Positions 23,433 through 34,767 of a stretch of DNA of 64,000 nt are shown in pieces (the stretch's first letter is position 1; each line of letters opens with the position of its first letter). Position numbers and translations under genes: made by a program. A model generated the notes under the pieces. It was not told the origin of the DNA and ran no database searches. It was given only the letters and a program-made list of their open reading frames with translations. Source of the stretch: Lithospermum erythrorhizon (taxonomy: Eukaryota > Streptophyta > Magnoliopsida > Boraginales > Boraginaceae); assembly GCA_019722365.1 (NCBI GenBank), contig JADFUC010001213.1, positions 304,283 to 368,282 on the forward strand. Reading direction: 5' to 3'.

Positions 23433-25370
23433 GTGGAGTTAGAGGCAAAGGGGTCAAGCGTGGAAGGCAGATTGACGACCAGGTTTCATCGCTTTTGTGA
23501 TGCAGGAATTATACCCGGTCGAGCAACCCGGTCCATGCGTGCGACACGTGCGAGGGAAACATGCCGGTTCGGCAACCCGGTCCATCGTTTGACACGTGCA
23601 GGAAGCATACCGGCTCTGGCAAACCAGTCAACGTCAGCCGCGAGGAAGGCGTCAAAACATAGGTTTGCGAAACATGGTATACTAATGAGCCCCGTGCACA
23701 GGGGCCCCAAAATCAGTTCGATAGGCTTCAAAGGTCATTTAGCGAAAGCTGTGTGGGAAAGATCCGGGCCCCTTGTTGGTTCAAACAAGGGGGAGAGCAA
23801 TAACAGGTTAGTCCTTTGCCCGCTAATGAAACGTGGGTGGATCTTGTTACTGCGTCTGGGATCGATCATGTCCCGGAAATAACATTTCAGACACCAAACT
23901 CGGCCTTGGTGACGGCCTTCATTGAGCGGTGGCATCCAGAAACGAACTCCTTCCATATGCCTTTTGGGGGAAATATGATTACTCACTTACGATGTGCCTG
24001 TATCTTAAGAATCCCGTTGTGTAGATCACATGCGGGCGGGCCAGTATACGATCACGGGTGCCATACTTGATAAGTCGTGTTTAGGCAGGGAAGCTTGATG
24101 GAGTGTGCTATTGAAGAGCATCAAAGGAATTTGGCATACGAGGCGTAGTGGACCCTAATGTAGTAAGGCTCGTGCTTCACGTTGGTATTCTTGGGAGCAA
24201 CGTTGTTTGTCGATAAATGCCAGGGCGAACACTCGATTACAATACTTAGTGAAGCGTCAAAAGAGGTGAATCGAGGCAATTTGGGTGTATAACTCTACTT
24301 GAGGTACTAAGTCATGTATTTATTAAAAGTCGGAAATTATTCATGTTTATATTTGAAGAAAACTAATCGTTATTGTTTTTGTTGCGATGTTGGATCTATG
24401 AGTACTTCCCGTTGTTGACCGACCGGAGAGTACCACGTGGTGCCGAGCCAACCAGAGCGCCGATGAATGACAGGCTTCGCCCGACATATGACCCGGCATT
24501 GCTTTGCTATAGGAAGCAATTGGATCAGATGACGACCCGAACATGTATGAAAATATATATTTAACTTTTGTATAACATTGTATGGAAAAATGAAAGCCAT
24601 CGTTCCCATTTGCATCATATGGTCCTGGTGTGGACACTACTATGGGCCGCTCCTCCATCCCGCGTGTCGTATTATCACGGTTGCATCTCAACTGAATGTC
24701 AATGAAGCGTATATGCGGAGAAGAGTTACCGCGACAGGTTCGGAGGTACAATCCCGCCCCGCCCGTTGAGCTTAGAGAAGGGACCCGACTTGCTTGGGTA
24801 ATGTGCGAATATTCAAAGAGAGATGTGCGGAGATTCGATTACACCTGGACTAGTATGCAATTTCGCCATGTTCAACCTACAGCAGTGGGTCCACTGCGTA
24901 TATAGCTCACCTTTGAGACTTGAGACGACTACATGAGTTGGTATTTGCCTGGACTCATATTAGAGTGCATAGCTTGACTTGGCTAGGCATTGCCAAAAAT
25001 ACTGCGGCCAGATCCCGATGTTACCGGCCTCTCGCGGCTTGGGTATGATGTTGTTAAAGTGTATTTTTAAATCACCTTATATTATATTGTTTATTATCAT
25101 ATACTAACATATTATTTCTTCATTTCATTCTGATTTGCGGCCATGCGGCAAACACTCCTCGATATGCAACGCTACATGGAGACACATCCTGATCCGTACA
25201 TGCAAGCTCAAGTGGAGAGATTGTATCGACTTGCCGGGACAGGAGGATTGCCCGGTGTGCATCCGGGTCCGATGAATCAGTGGTGGGGAGAGTCCGCCAG
25301 CACGGCCTCGGCCAGAAGCGATTTCATACGCCCCTCGGCTGTCATTTGGCATAACTATCAGTTATAATGC
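23433..25370 (+). pseudogene. Plant mobile domain (PMD, MAIN-like) gene relic
   Basis: At 23816-24070 the plus strand reads ETWVDLVTASGIDHVPEITF, NSALVTAFIERWHPETNSFH and MPFGGNMITH. This is the N-terminal block of the plant mobile domain, shared by MAIN/MAIL1 and 'PP7 long form' proteins and by transposons (usual pattern L..AL.ERWRPETHTFHLP.GE.TITL.DV). At 24373-24440 LLRCWIYEYFPLL matches a later PMD block, 24770-24905 RRFDYTWTSMQFRHVQP another, and 25143-25367 is a Gln/Met-rich tail ending in a stop, probably a separate exon after an intron at about 25055-25140. Frameshifts and stops lie between the blocks. The 23433-23730 part is GC-rich with a repeated 'gcaacccggtccat' (about 23523 and 23570) and may be leader. 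Confidence 0.75.
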
Positions 25371-25629
25371 ACTTTAGTCGAGACCAAAACAACCGGGATA
25401 ACCGGAATGATTAGTTTCAATTGTGTATTTTTCGGATATGATAAATGATGTTTTTCTATGTTCTGATGCGTTTATTTATTTTTCCTATCCGATGGTATAG
25501 TAAATGTTTACTATATTTTTACATTATCTTAATTCATAATAAGTTAGCATTACTAAGTTAACACGAGCGAGGACATGATTAGCGTGCGTGACATGATTCA
25601 CTATTAAGTAATGAGCAATTACTCTCATG

Positions 25630-25800
25630 TTTGTAATTAATTACATAAAAATAGGTTAAATAATGAGCGAATGAATTAAACAATAAATTAAATAATTAAA
25701 TAATGAGCGAATAGATTAAATAATGAGCGAATGCATTAAACAATGAATCAAATAATTAATTACATGAAAATGAATTAGATAATGAATTAATTAATGAGCT
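25630..25800. repeat. AT-rich tandem array related to that at 19.1-19.5 kb
   Basis: Units 'attaattacataaaaat', 'ttaaataatgagcgaatg' and 'attaaataattaa' recur. The words 'aattaattacat' and 'attaaataattaatt' are shared with the array at 19138-19480, so the two arrays flank the MULE/PMD region on both sides. Confidence 0.7.
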
Positions 25801-27330
25801 TAATTCTTTCTGTGTTTGTAAGAAAATGAAACGTTTTCACTTTGTAAAAATATTATGAAATTATTATTGCAAACTAGCAAATTAGAAGCGTAGTTGTTGT
25901 CAAACAAGCGAATGCCACTTGTCTTGTTTCATAACAATTCAATCATGCTTGTTTCCCTATGGCAATTTGAGCCTTCTTGTTTCTAACAAATTTGAAGTCA
26001 TGCTTGTTTTGTAACAAGCAATTGTTATGGAACTAACTAAGTGCATAATTAAACTGTTCTTTTCTTTATGGACAAAATTCGCCTGTTTGTTAACAAACAT
26101 GATCCGTGTTCGGTAGGGGTAAAATAGTAATTTCACAGCATTCGTTTACTCTTTTTGGTGTGTGTATAACGGTTGGATACTCGAGCTGAATCATTATTAG
26201 AATTTGTGACACTTTTTATTACTCTCTTAAGTCTTAATATTTGAATTCAATAACACTAAGACATTCACATAGACATAGCTGTGTTGGCCCACAAACAAAA
26301 TAAAATTGAACCTATAATGGTCTCGAATCGGGATCATTTAATGGACAAACATATTGTCTATTTTTGCCTCCAATCGGGTTATGTTGATGGACGGAAGTTT
26401 AATTTGCCTCATTTTGTCCTGCAGCGTAGTGGTGTCTAACGAACACGGCCCGATCCGACTGTTAAGGATTCTTTGGGCCCCTAATCGGTCCATTTTGTTA
26501 ATTTACCTGTTATAATTTATTTCTTTTTTCCTTAAACGTCCCACGTTGATCTTTAATGGTGTACCGTTTATTGCAAAAAAATTTGAAAATTAATTACGAA
26601 TTGAACAAATAACATTTCTAATAAAATTACGATTCATTAATAGTTCAAATAGGTAGTTTAAGATACAATAGGTCTTTTCTCGCAACCACTAGTACCGTAC
26701 AAACGGATCAACGAATACGATACAATGATTACGTTCACTCATTTCATGATGAAACTTGAACGTTACAAAGTCAGCATAGGTTAAGTCGTGACGTTACACA
26801 AATTCACGCCACCCATCCATGGAAGAAAACATGATGTTTTCGTCACCATCCTCGTACCTTCCATTTTCAATTTTGACATCATGAAGCTTCGTCATCGATA
26901 GGTAGAAACACCTTTGCTTGTACAAAAGTTGACACCTTGAACAAAAGCAGGGATATTTTCTATACCTATGTCTACAATAGCTAGTGAATCCGCATTTAGC
27001 ATGGCGAAACTACAATACACTCAAAGACGTTCAAGACTTACAAGCTCGGCAATTGAAGTATGTGTGTGTGTGTCAAGGATTGGATGGCGCCGAGCATAGG
27101 ATGCAAGATCAAGAACTCAGCTCAAAGAACAAAATCAAAAGATATGTTTGGCGATCTTAGTGACATTGAGGAAGAAAAATTGAAGAAGAAAAATGACACA
27201 TTAGGCAGTGATGACCCGACAAAGCAAAGAGTCGGAAGATGAATTGGTTATGATCATTAAATTTGTATAATTTTTTATTGAAGGAACTTAGAAGATGAAT
27301 TAATGATCGAGAAGATGAATTAGTTTAACT
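25801..27330. other. Intergenic DNA, right flank of the MULE region
   Basis: The part up to about 26120 still carries the hairpin repeats of the MULE region (for example 26001-26020). Beyond that no gene or repeat was recognised. The short frame at 27060-27242 begins in a GT run and has no known motif. Confidence 0.5.
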
Positions 27331-27332
27331 AA

Positions 27333-27525
27333 AACGGTACCACGTTTAACTGTTATGTTTAATTGTAACATGGCAACGTTTATTACACACAAATAGTTGG
27401 TTTCTTCGTGTGTCAAACGTGAGCACGTTTTAAGTCAACGTGGCCACGTTTATCACATGAAGAAAACCAAATTTTTGTGTGTAATAAACGTGGCCACGTT
27501 AAAATTAAACGTGGGCACGTTAGGC
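27333..27525. repeat. Fold-back (inverted-repeat) element, MITE-like
   Basis: The left arm (about 27335-27440) and right arm (about 27445-27525) are imperfect inverted copies: 'aacgtttattacacacaaa' at 27373 pairs with 'tttgtgtgtaataaacgt' near 27475, and 'ggtttcttcgtgtg' pairs with 'cacatgaagaaaacc'. Each arm contains near copies of the 14-bp perfect palindrome AACGTGGCCACGTT (27439-27452 and 27489-27502). No coding capacity. Such a structure would fold into a long hairpin when transcribed. Confidence 0.8.
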
Positions 27526-27886
27526 CTCCTGCATTTTAAGGTATTCTATGCCTCATTTTTACGACTAACGGTGCTTGCGATTATTATAAGCGATTACGCG
27601 GCGTTAGGATCGAGAACAAATCGGTTTTAGAGTTTAAAAGCATAACTTTTCAACAACATAACATATATTTTAACTTTGAGCCAAATTTCTCTCAATTCAA
27701 TCCTCGAGCCTCATCCAAATCATCTCTTAAATGATTGAATTGATTTGAATAGAGAAGAAGCTGATTAGAATCACGAGAAAAGGCGGGCAGTCGAGTTGGG
27801 TCGTACCCGTTACTCGTCGGGAGGCGCGTGATACCCACGAGTGGTGGCAGTGCTATTCTGTGTGATATTGAGGTACAGAGTGTTGT

Positions 27887-30800
27887 TTGATTGCGGGGCT
27901 CACGCGTTCTTTTGTTTCTCAAAGTTTTATTTACTTATCTTTTTTTGTTGTGTGCTTACTGTCCAGCGAGATTATGACACCAGTAGGGAGGTCGGTTGTG
28001 GTTAGACTTGTATATAGAGACTGTCCTTTGAGTGTATGTGGTCAGTTGTTATCTGTCGATTTACTTCCATTTGAGCTTTTTGATTTCGATCTTATCTTGG
28101 GGATGGATTGGTTGGGGAAACATCATGCCGTAATTGATTGCCATCGGAAGGAGATTACTTTCGTGGGTTCGGGGAGACCAGATATCCGATTCGTGGGGGA
28201 CAGAAAGGTTCTGCCTTCGAGTTTTGTATCAGCACTTGAGGCTAGGAGGTTGATGCAGAAAGGGTGTGTTGGGTTCCTGGGGTATGTGATTGATTTGAAT
28301 AGAGAAGAGGGCAGATTAGAGGATGTGCGGGTTGTTAGAGAGTTCGAGGATGTCTTTCCTGAGGACTTACCGGGATTGCCGCCAGAGAGGGAGATCGAAT
28401 TTGCTATCGAGGTTATTCCTGGTACGGCACCAATTTCTATTCCGCCGTACCGGATGGCCCCAGCCGAGTTGCAGGAATTGAGGACTCAGTTACAGGAGTT
28501 GTTGGAGAAAGGATTCATCAGACCGAGTGTATCTCCGTGGGGTGCACCAGTTCTGTTTGTGAAAAAGAAGGATGGTTCGATGAGGCTGTGCATTGACTAT
28601 AGGCAGTTGAATAAAGTGACCATCAAGAACCGATACCCCTTGCCAGGGTGGCCGATTTTTTGATCAGGCATTTGAAGGATGCCAGAGTGTTCTCGAAATT
28701 GATTTGCTGATGCAGTTATCGCAGTTGAGGATCAAAGGGGGATGATATTCGAAATCAGCTTTCGATCTCGTTATAGAATTATGAGTTTATGGTGATGCCA
28801 TTTTGGACTATGACGCACGGCGGCCTTTATGGATTTGATGAACCGGGTATTTCGGGAGTATCTGGATGAGTTTGTGGTGGTATTCATTGATGATATTCTG
28901 ATATATTCGAGAGGGGAGGAGGAGCATGAGAGGCATTTGCAGATCGTGTTGAGGACTTTGAGACAACACGGTTGTATGCCAAGTTTTTCCAAATGTGAGT
29001 TACAGTTTGCGAAGGTGCAATTCTGGGGTCATGTTATTTACGGCGGGGGTAGTGTGTTAATCCCTGAAGGTGGAGGCCGTGAACAATTGGGAGGCGTCCA
29101 CGCGAGTGTGGCGAGGTGAGGTTTCTTGGGGTTAGGCTGGATTTACTCGGGAGAGTCGCCGAGGACTTCTCTTGATCGCGGCATAAATGACTGAGATTGA
29201 GCTGAGAGAAAAGGGTTCCCGCTTTATTTGGATGATGATTGTGAGGAGCGCCCGAGGATGTTAAAGGGAAAATTGACTCTTTGCTCGATTATTAGCAATA
29301 CAAATGCAGTTGCGAGGGCTATGTGATTTATAGCGATGCTTCGCACCAGGGATTGGGGTGTGTTCTGATGCAGAATGGGAAGGTGATTGCCTATGCTTCC
29401 CGACAATTGAAAAATCACGAAAAGAACTATCCGACCCATGATCTTGAGCTAGCGGCGATAGTCTTTGCGTTGAAATTGTGGAGACATACGTAATGGGTTA
29501 AATGCCCAGTTTTCTTGTCCTTAAGAGTTTGAAATATCTTCCGGCCTTGAAGAGATTTGAATTTGAGGCGGAAGGAGGTGGATCATTTATCGATGATTAT
29601 GACTTGACTATTGAGTACCACACGGGAAAGGCAAATGTAGTAGGCGATCTTATTTGAATAGAAGGGAAATCAAAGATCGAGAGATATAAATGAAACGGTT
29701 GAGTCGATTTTGATGTGTCGTAGCGATGGAGAGATTTTCGCCCATATGAGGATTCGACCGGTGCTCGTGGACCAGAATCTTAGAGTTGCGGCCGGCCGAG
29801 ATGAAGGCGTAGGTTATCGGTAGGGCGTGAAATGGGGTCGGTCAGTTTCCGCGATTGGATAAGAGTGGAGCCTTGAGGATGGATGGCGGTGTGTGTACCA
29901 TATTCGGATGAGCGAGGAGGCGATTCTTGAGCTCATAATGCTCCACTATGGCGTGCCTTGGTATACGAAGATGTACGAAGGTTGAGGTTGACTTATTGGT
30001 GGCGGGAATGAAGAGAGAGATCATGAGGATTCGTGGAAGAGTGTTTGATTTGTCGGTGAAGGCGAGCATAGGCATCCTGCTTGGTTTGTTCTGAGACTCT
30101 TCTATTCACAGTGGACATGAGAGAATAATACCATGGACTTCGTGTTTGGGCTTAGAGGACATTAGTGACGTGATAGGATTTGGGTGATTGTGTGGATAGA
30201 CTATCGAAGTCGGCTCATTCCTACCTAATAGATCTCTGAGATGGGCACAGAACTGTGAGGATCTATGTGGATCGGTGTGAGGTTGCCACGGGGTTCGGTG
30301 TCGATCATTTCGACGCGGCGAGGTTCACTTCGAGGGGTTAGGAGGATTTCAGGGAGGCGGGGACTAAGAGTAGAGTTGGTATCTTTTTCATCCACAGAGA
30401 CGGATGAGGCAATCACGAGAGGGCGATACGGACGTTGGAGGATATGCTCCGTGCTTGTGCTTAGTACTCGGGAATTGGGACGATGAGTTGCCGAATAGAG
30501 TTTGACTACAATAGCGAACTTCCATGCTAGCATTGAGATGGCACCTTTTGAGGCGTTGTATGGGCGGAGGTGTCGCACTCCAGTTTGTTGGAATGAGGTA
30601 GGAGAGAGGAAGGTTTACGGTTCTGAGTTGGTCGAGAATTCAGTGGAGCGGATCAGGTTGATTCAGCAGCATCTGAGGACAGCTCAGGATAGGCAGAAGA
30701 AATCACCGAGATCATCCTTGAGAGTAAACTTTATGCGTTTGAGGTCGGCGACCGTGTGTTCTGAGGTATCCCGATGGAAGGGTGTGATCCGATTTGGGAG

Positions 30801-31250
30801 GAAAGGGAAGTTGAGTCCTCGTTATATTGGACAGTTTGAAATCCTTGGGAGAGTTGGCTCCGTGAACTTTGCTCCGGTTGGCGTTGCCTCCCGAGTTTAG
30901 ATAGTTCATAATGTGTTCCATGTAATCACATTTGAGAGTATATCACGGCAGTCGCATATTCTGCTCACTTCGGTGGAGCTTGGGAGGACCTCACGTTTGA
31001 GGAAGCCGATGGAAATTGGACCGGAAGAAGTTTGAGGAGTAAGGTAGTGGCACTTAGTGAAAGTTTTGTGGAGGAATCGTGTAGAGGAGGCAGCTTGGGA
31101 GCGTGAGGATGAGAGGAGGCCGTTACACTTGACTTCGGTAGATATGAGTTAGTATTGCTTTTATTTTTATGTTGTTTGATTTCGTGTTACAATATATGTT
31201 CTTTCTTGGTTGTTGGGTTGTTAAATTTCGAGGTCGAAATTTTATTAGGT
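27887..31250 (+). mobile_element. Ty3/gypsy pol relic (protease, RT, RNase H, integrase)
   Basis: Domains run in gypsy order. 27887-28663 (258 codons) holds the end of the protease ([20 protein letters not shown]) and the start of the reverse transcriptase ([58 protein letters not shown]). 28829-29119 has the catalytic box VVFIDDILIYSR (FIDD). About 29330-29500 reads as RNase H ([20 protein letters not shown], then [18 protein letters not shown]). 30502-30900 is the integrase C-terminal part (FEALYGRRCRTPVCWNEVGE, then a KLSPRYIGQFEILGRVG block). Frameshifts separate them. Gag and a 5' LTR were not found upstream, so the copy is 5'-truncated. The style is that of plant chromoviruses (Tekay/Del-like), but no chromodomain was seen. 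Confidence 0.92.
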
Positions 31251-31258
31251 GGGTAGAT

Positions 31259-33937
31259 TGTAATAACCGTTACGTTAAAAAATATATATATATATTTCGA
31301 TCGATTGAGTGGGACAGAGTATAAATAATTTCGAATAAAATTGATGTGCCGAGACTAGTATTATATGATTAGTAGTTTATGTCGCTGGGAAATTTTACAA
31401 TTGGGATCGGTTTCATTATGAGATTTAGAATCTACGGAAAGTGGAGAATTAACCCGGAGTCGAACAAGACTCAAGCTGATGCTTAAATATCTTCTCATCC
31501 TTATCCAACACATCATCTCGCAAAGGCAAATCTCATCTTAACTTCTTCTTCACATGGCGAGAGAGTTCCGCCCCACATCGCGAAATTTTCTTCCATTTTC
31601 TGTGATTGTTGCTCAAACTCAAAGATCGTTGGTTGAATATCTTTCCTTCATCATCTTCTTTGAATTAAAAGGTAAGAAAAGTTCAAATCTTTTTGGGATA
31701 TTTCATGGGTTTTGACATGCAGTGACTTTAGTTGACTTTTGCTAAATTAGATTAGTTGTAACCTAAGTTTTGTTATGGGTGATATGATGAATATAAGTGA
31801 TTGTTCTTCAAGGTTAAGATGTTGTTTGAGGTTTATAGTGATAGGTTGACTTTTTTCCTAGGCTGGATTGACTTTTTGATGTTGACTTTTTATAAGACTT
31901 TTAAATGTGTAGGGGGTTAATTTGGGACCTTATTGTAGTTGTTGTAAGGTTAGAATTGTGATTTATAATCGATTAGAGGGGGTTAGGTTGAGAAAGTGTG
32001 ATTGGTAAGTTGAGTAGTAATTGAGATTTTGGAGTATAGGTTGTTATTTATGGACTTGAGGGTTAAATAAGATGACTTATAAGTTGATTTGAAATGTTAA
32101 AGTGATAAGGTGGAAATTTTAGAGGGGGGCCGATTGGGTTGTGTCCGACGGGGTTGTTATTTCGTTGTCTTATTCGTCGTTTTAGACCGTTTAGCAATCG
32201 TTCCACTTAGAGTTGGTAATGTATCTTCTAGAACGCAAGTATAGTAGTAGGTTTTGATTGTACTTTCCGGGTGTTTTTGTTAGGCGTTGATCGTGGAAAA
32301 GGGCAGTTACCGTGATTGTGATTTCGCGAGGATTTTGTGGTAGCTAGCAGAGGTGAGTACTTATCTCACGGGTGCTACATTACGTACTTACTTTAAATTG
32401 TGTGAAACATGTCATTGTATGATTATGTGATTCATTTATTGGCAGGCCATGATATGATTATGATTGTATTTACGTAGGCGTTGAAGATTTCTTGAGGTGG
32501 CTTAAGCTTGAACTCTCGACTTACGTTTAACTTTTTGTTATGGCGGCCTTGTCGGCAACACGTATTTCTATGGCCTTGCCGGCGGTTACGAATGATTTTT
32601 GATTGTGGGAGCGTTTAGGCGTAATACTTTATTGTTTGGGAATAGAGTAGTTATTTGTTTGGAGGTGTTGGTTGGAGTTATTATTGACCGTAAAGGTGAC
32701 TTGAGTATTAGGATATGACCACATAGTTGGGATGATTAGGGTGATATGTAGGCGTTAGTGGTCTTATACTTCGGTATAAAGTGCGGAACGGCCTTGTACT
32801 ACGGTATAAGATGCGGTTTTGGCCTTATACTACAGTATAAGTGCGTTTTTGTACTTATACTTGGTTGATGCGGTTTGGCCTCATACTACGGTATGAGTGC
32901 GGTTTGGCCTTACTCACCCGGTATAAGTGCGGTTTGACAGCCTTGTACTCTACGGTATAAAGTGCGGTTTGGCCTTATACTTCGGTATAAGTGCGGTTTG
33001 ATTATCTATGACCCCTTTGTGAATTGTGCATTGTTTGTTGGTGTTGGCCTTATACTACGGTATAAGAGCGGTGTTTATTAGCGATTGGTCCATTCCTGCA
33101 GGTAGACGGATTGAGCATATGCGCATTAGAGGTTGGTATACTTGTGGAGATATGAGAGATAGATGGTTTGATGACTAGAGTTATAGTCGTTGTTGAGTCT
33201 CTGTGATTTTATTCTGGTGATTGTGTGCCTTATTGAGACTTTGTATTATATCTTGACATGTTATGCCTGAGACCTTCTTTGGAATTTTATGATATGGCCT
33301 TATTAGGTAGTCCTGGGTATATACATATTTATTCATATTTGACTACTATATCTATTGGTATCCGTTTATTATGGCTTAAGTTTCACCTGTGTTAAGTTTT
33401 CACTAAGCAGGCTTTTATTCCGTTTGGGTGGCATTTCATTTGTGCTAGGTTGTGGAGGCGGTGAATCGGGAGGCTGTTTGAGTTTTATATTCATTTGGCT
33501 AAGGGTGAGCATCGGTGGTGAGGATCTCGGATCTCTTTTTTGTGCGTCAATCGTTTCTTGATTGTTGTATTTCATTTTCAGACTTTAGCCTTGTCGGAAA
33601 TTATTTTGTATTCAGGAGTCTGATATTTACTCTTAGTTGTAGCCTTGCGGCATTCTTCAATGTATCATTTAAGGTCAATGGAATTCATAGGTATATTAAA
33701 GAAGCCCTATCAAATAGATATTCTTGTCTTTTTTAGATATATTGTATATATATGGAGTTGGTTGGTTAGATATCACCCTGATGGATTGTAAATTTTAAAA
33801 ACGATTTTTTTCTAGAATTTTAATTGTAAATCAAATTTTTGGATAAAACGCGTAGTTCTTTAAGCGTGATCCGTGATATGGTGACTACAGTGTTCGAGGA
33901 TTATAATGATTACTTTCAGGCGACTGGGGCGGTCGTT
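31259..33937 (+). repeat. Putative 3' LTR of the gypsy element
   Basis: A purine-rich tract (ggtgggtaga) precedes TGTAATAACC at 31259, a typical start of plant gypsy LTRs. No coding domain follows. The end is placed near 33937, where a 'ggggcggtcgt' run resembles LTR ends of this type. There is no second LTR in the window to confirm either boundary, so the length, about 2.7 kb, is an estimate. Confidence 0.55.
32761..33068 (+). repeat. Minisatellite of about 29 bp inside the gypsy LTR
   Basis: About nine imperfect units of the form 'ggccttatac tacg gtataagtgcggttt' occupy 32761-33000, with one more at 33046-33068. Most units contain a short perfect or near-perfect hairpin with the loop TACG or TTCG closed by a C-G pair. 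Confidence 0.9.
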
Positions 33938-34170
33938 CTGATTAAGAGCAGAGGGCCTCGGGCCGGGCCCGAGCGGGAATACCCACCCATGTTAGGTGGG
34001 CTCGAACCCCGGGCGGGGCCTAGGGGCGATCCTTTGGCCCCGTCCGTCCAATTTCTTAACGGACCGGGGGCCGTTCATAGACTGATGGCCAGGACGAATC
34101 CAGACGAATAGATGGGCGGGCCCCAGGCAACCCAGTTGGGCGATCCGTTAGACCACCGACTAGTCCCGCT
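33938..34170. other. GC-rich block with several strong hairpins
   Basis: This 230-bp stretch is far richer in G and C than its flanks. It contains CTCGGGC-CGG-GCCCGAG (about 33957-33973), CCCACC-7 nt-GGTGGG (about 33982-34000), and a longer stem pairing 'ggccccgtccgt' (34038) with 'acggaccgggggcc' (34060). The plus-strand open frame 33839-34111 across it has no known motif and is probably by chance. Confidence 0.6.
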
Positions 34171-34767
34171 ACATAAAAAGAGCAGTGCAAAAGTAAAATT
34201 CTTATATTCATATTGCCCCTTGAATTATGTGTGCACACAGTGTGCTCCTAATAAGTAACATCTTGTCAATTTGTCCCCTAAAACTATCCACTTATTAATT
34301 TACCAGCTAAGTACCCTATAACATACGAACAATTTTGGAACTCGATAAATTATTTGATTTTGAACTAAATTTAAATATTTATACATAATGATCATTTCAC
34401 TTTCTCAACACTTTTTGCAAAAAGCCAAAACTTAACATTTTATCAATATTATTACTAATGATCTATTTTTATTGTTTGGCATGAAAAAATTTCCTAACAA
34501 TAAGATATCATTAAAAATGAAAAAATGGTAATACCACGAGTGTATTACCAATAACAAACTATTATGAATATGTAAAGTGTCATCTAGAACTAATAGGGAG
34601 GAACATCAAGTCTGTATTACCAATAACCAACGAGTGTTTGATTAATATCGTGTGTTGTTTATTTTTTAAAAAATATTTTTTAATTTAGTTAATTCCATTC
34701 AAAAATAAATTTAAATATATATTATTTATTGCATTAATAAATTATAGTAATTCTAAAACTAATAATA
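34171..34767. other. AT-rich intergenic DNA
   Basis: No gene. The word 'gtattaccaataac' occurs at about 34543 and 34613 with 'cgagtg' next to each, a small local repeat that may mark a MITE. Confidence 0.5.

Noticed and set aside
23486..24751. Several 60-130 codon minus-strand frames in the PMD region
   Set aside because: The plus strand shows conserved PMD blocks here; the minus frames are shadows with no motif.
27060..27242. 60-codon open frame beginning MCVCVKDW
   Set aside because: The start is a GT microsatellite and no motif, leader or homologue is recognisable.
30225..30578. 117-codon open frame, minus strand
   Set aside because: Antisense to the gypsy integrase region; no independent motif.
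33839..34111. 90-codon open frame across the GC-rich block
   Set aside because: GC-rich DNA lacks stop codons by chance; the protein has no known pattern and crosses hairpins.
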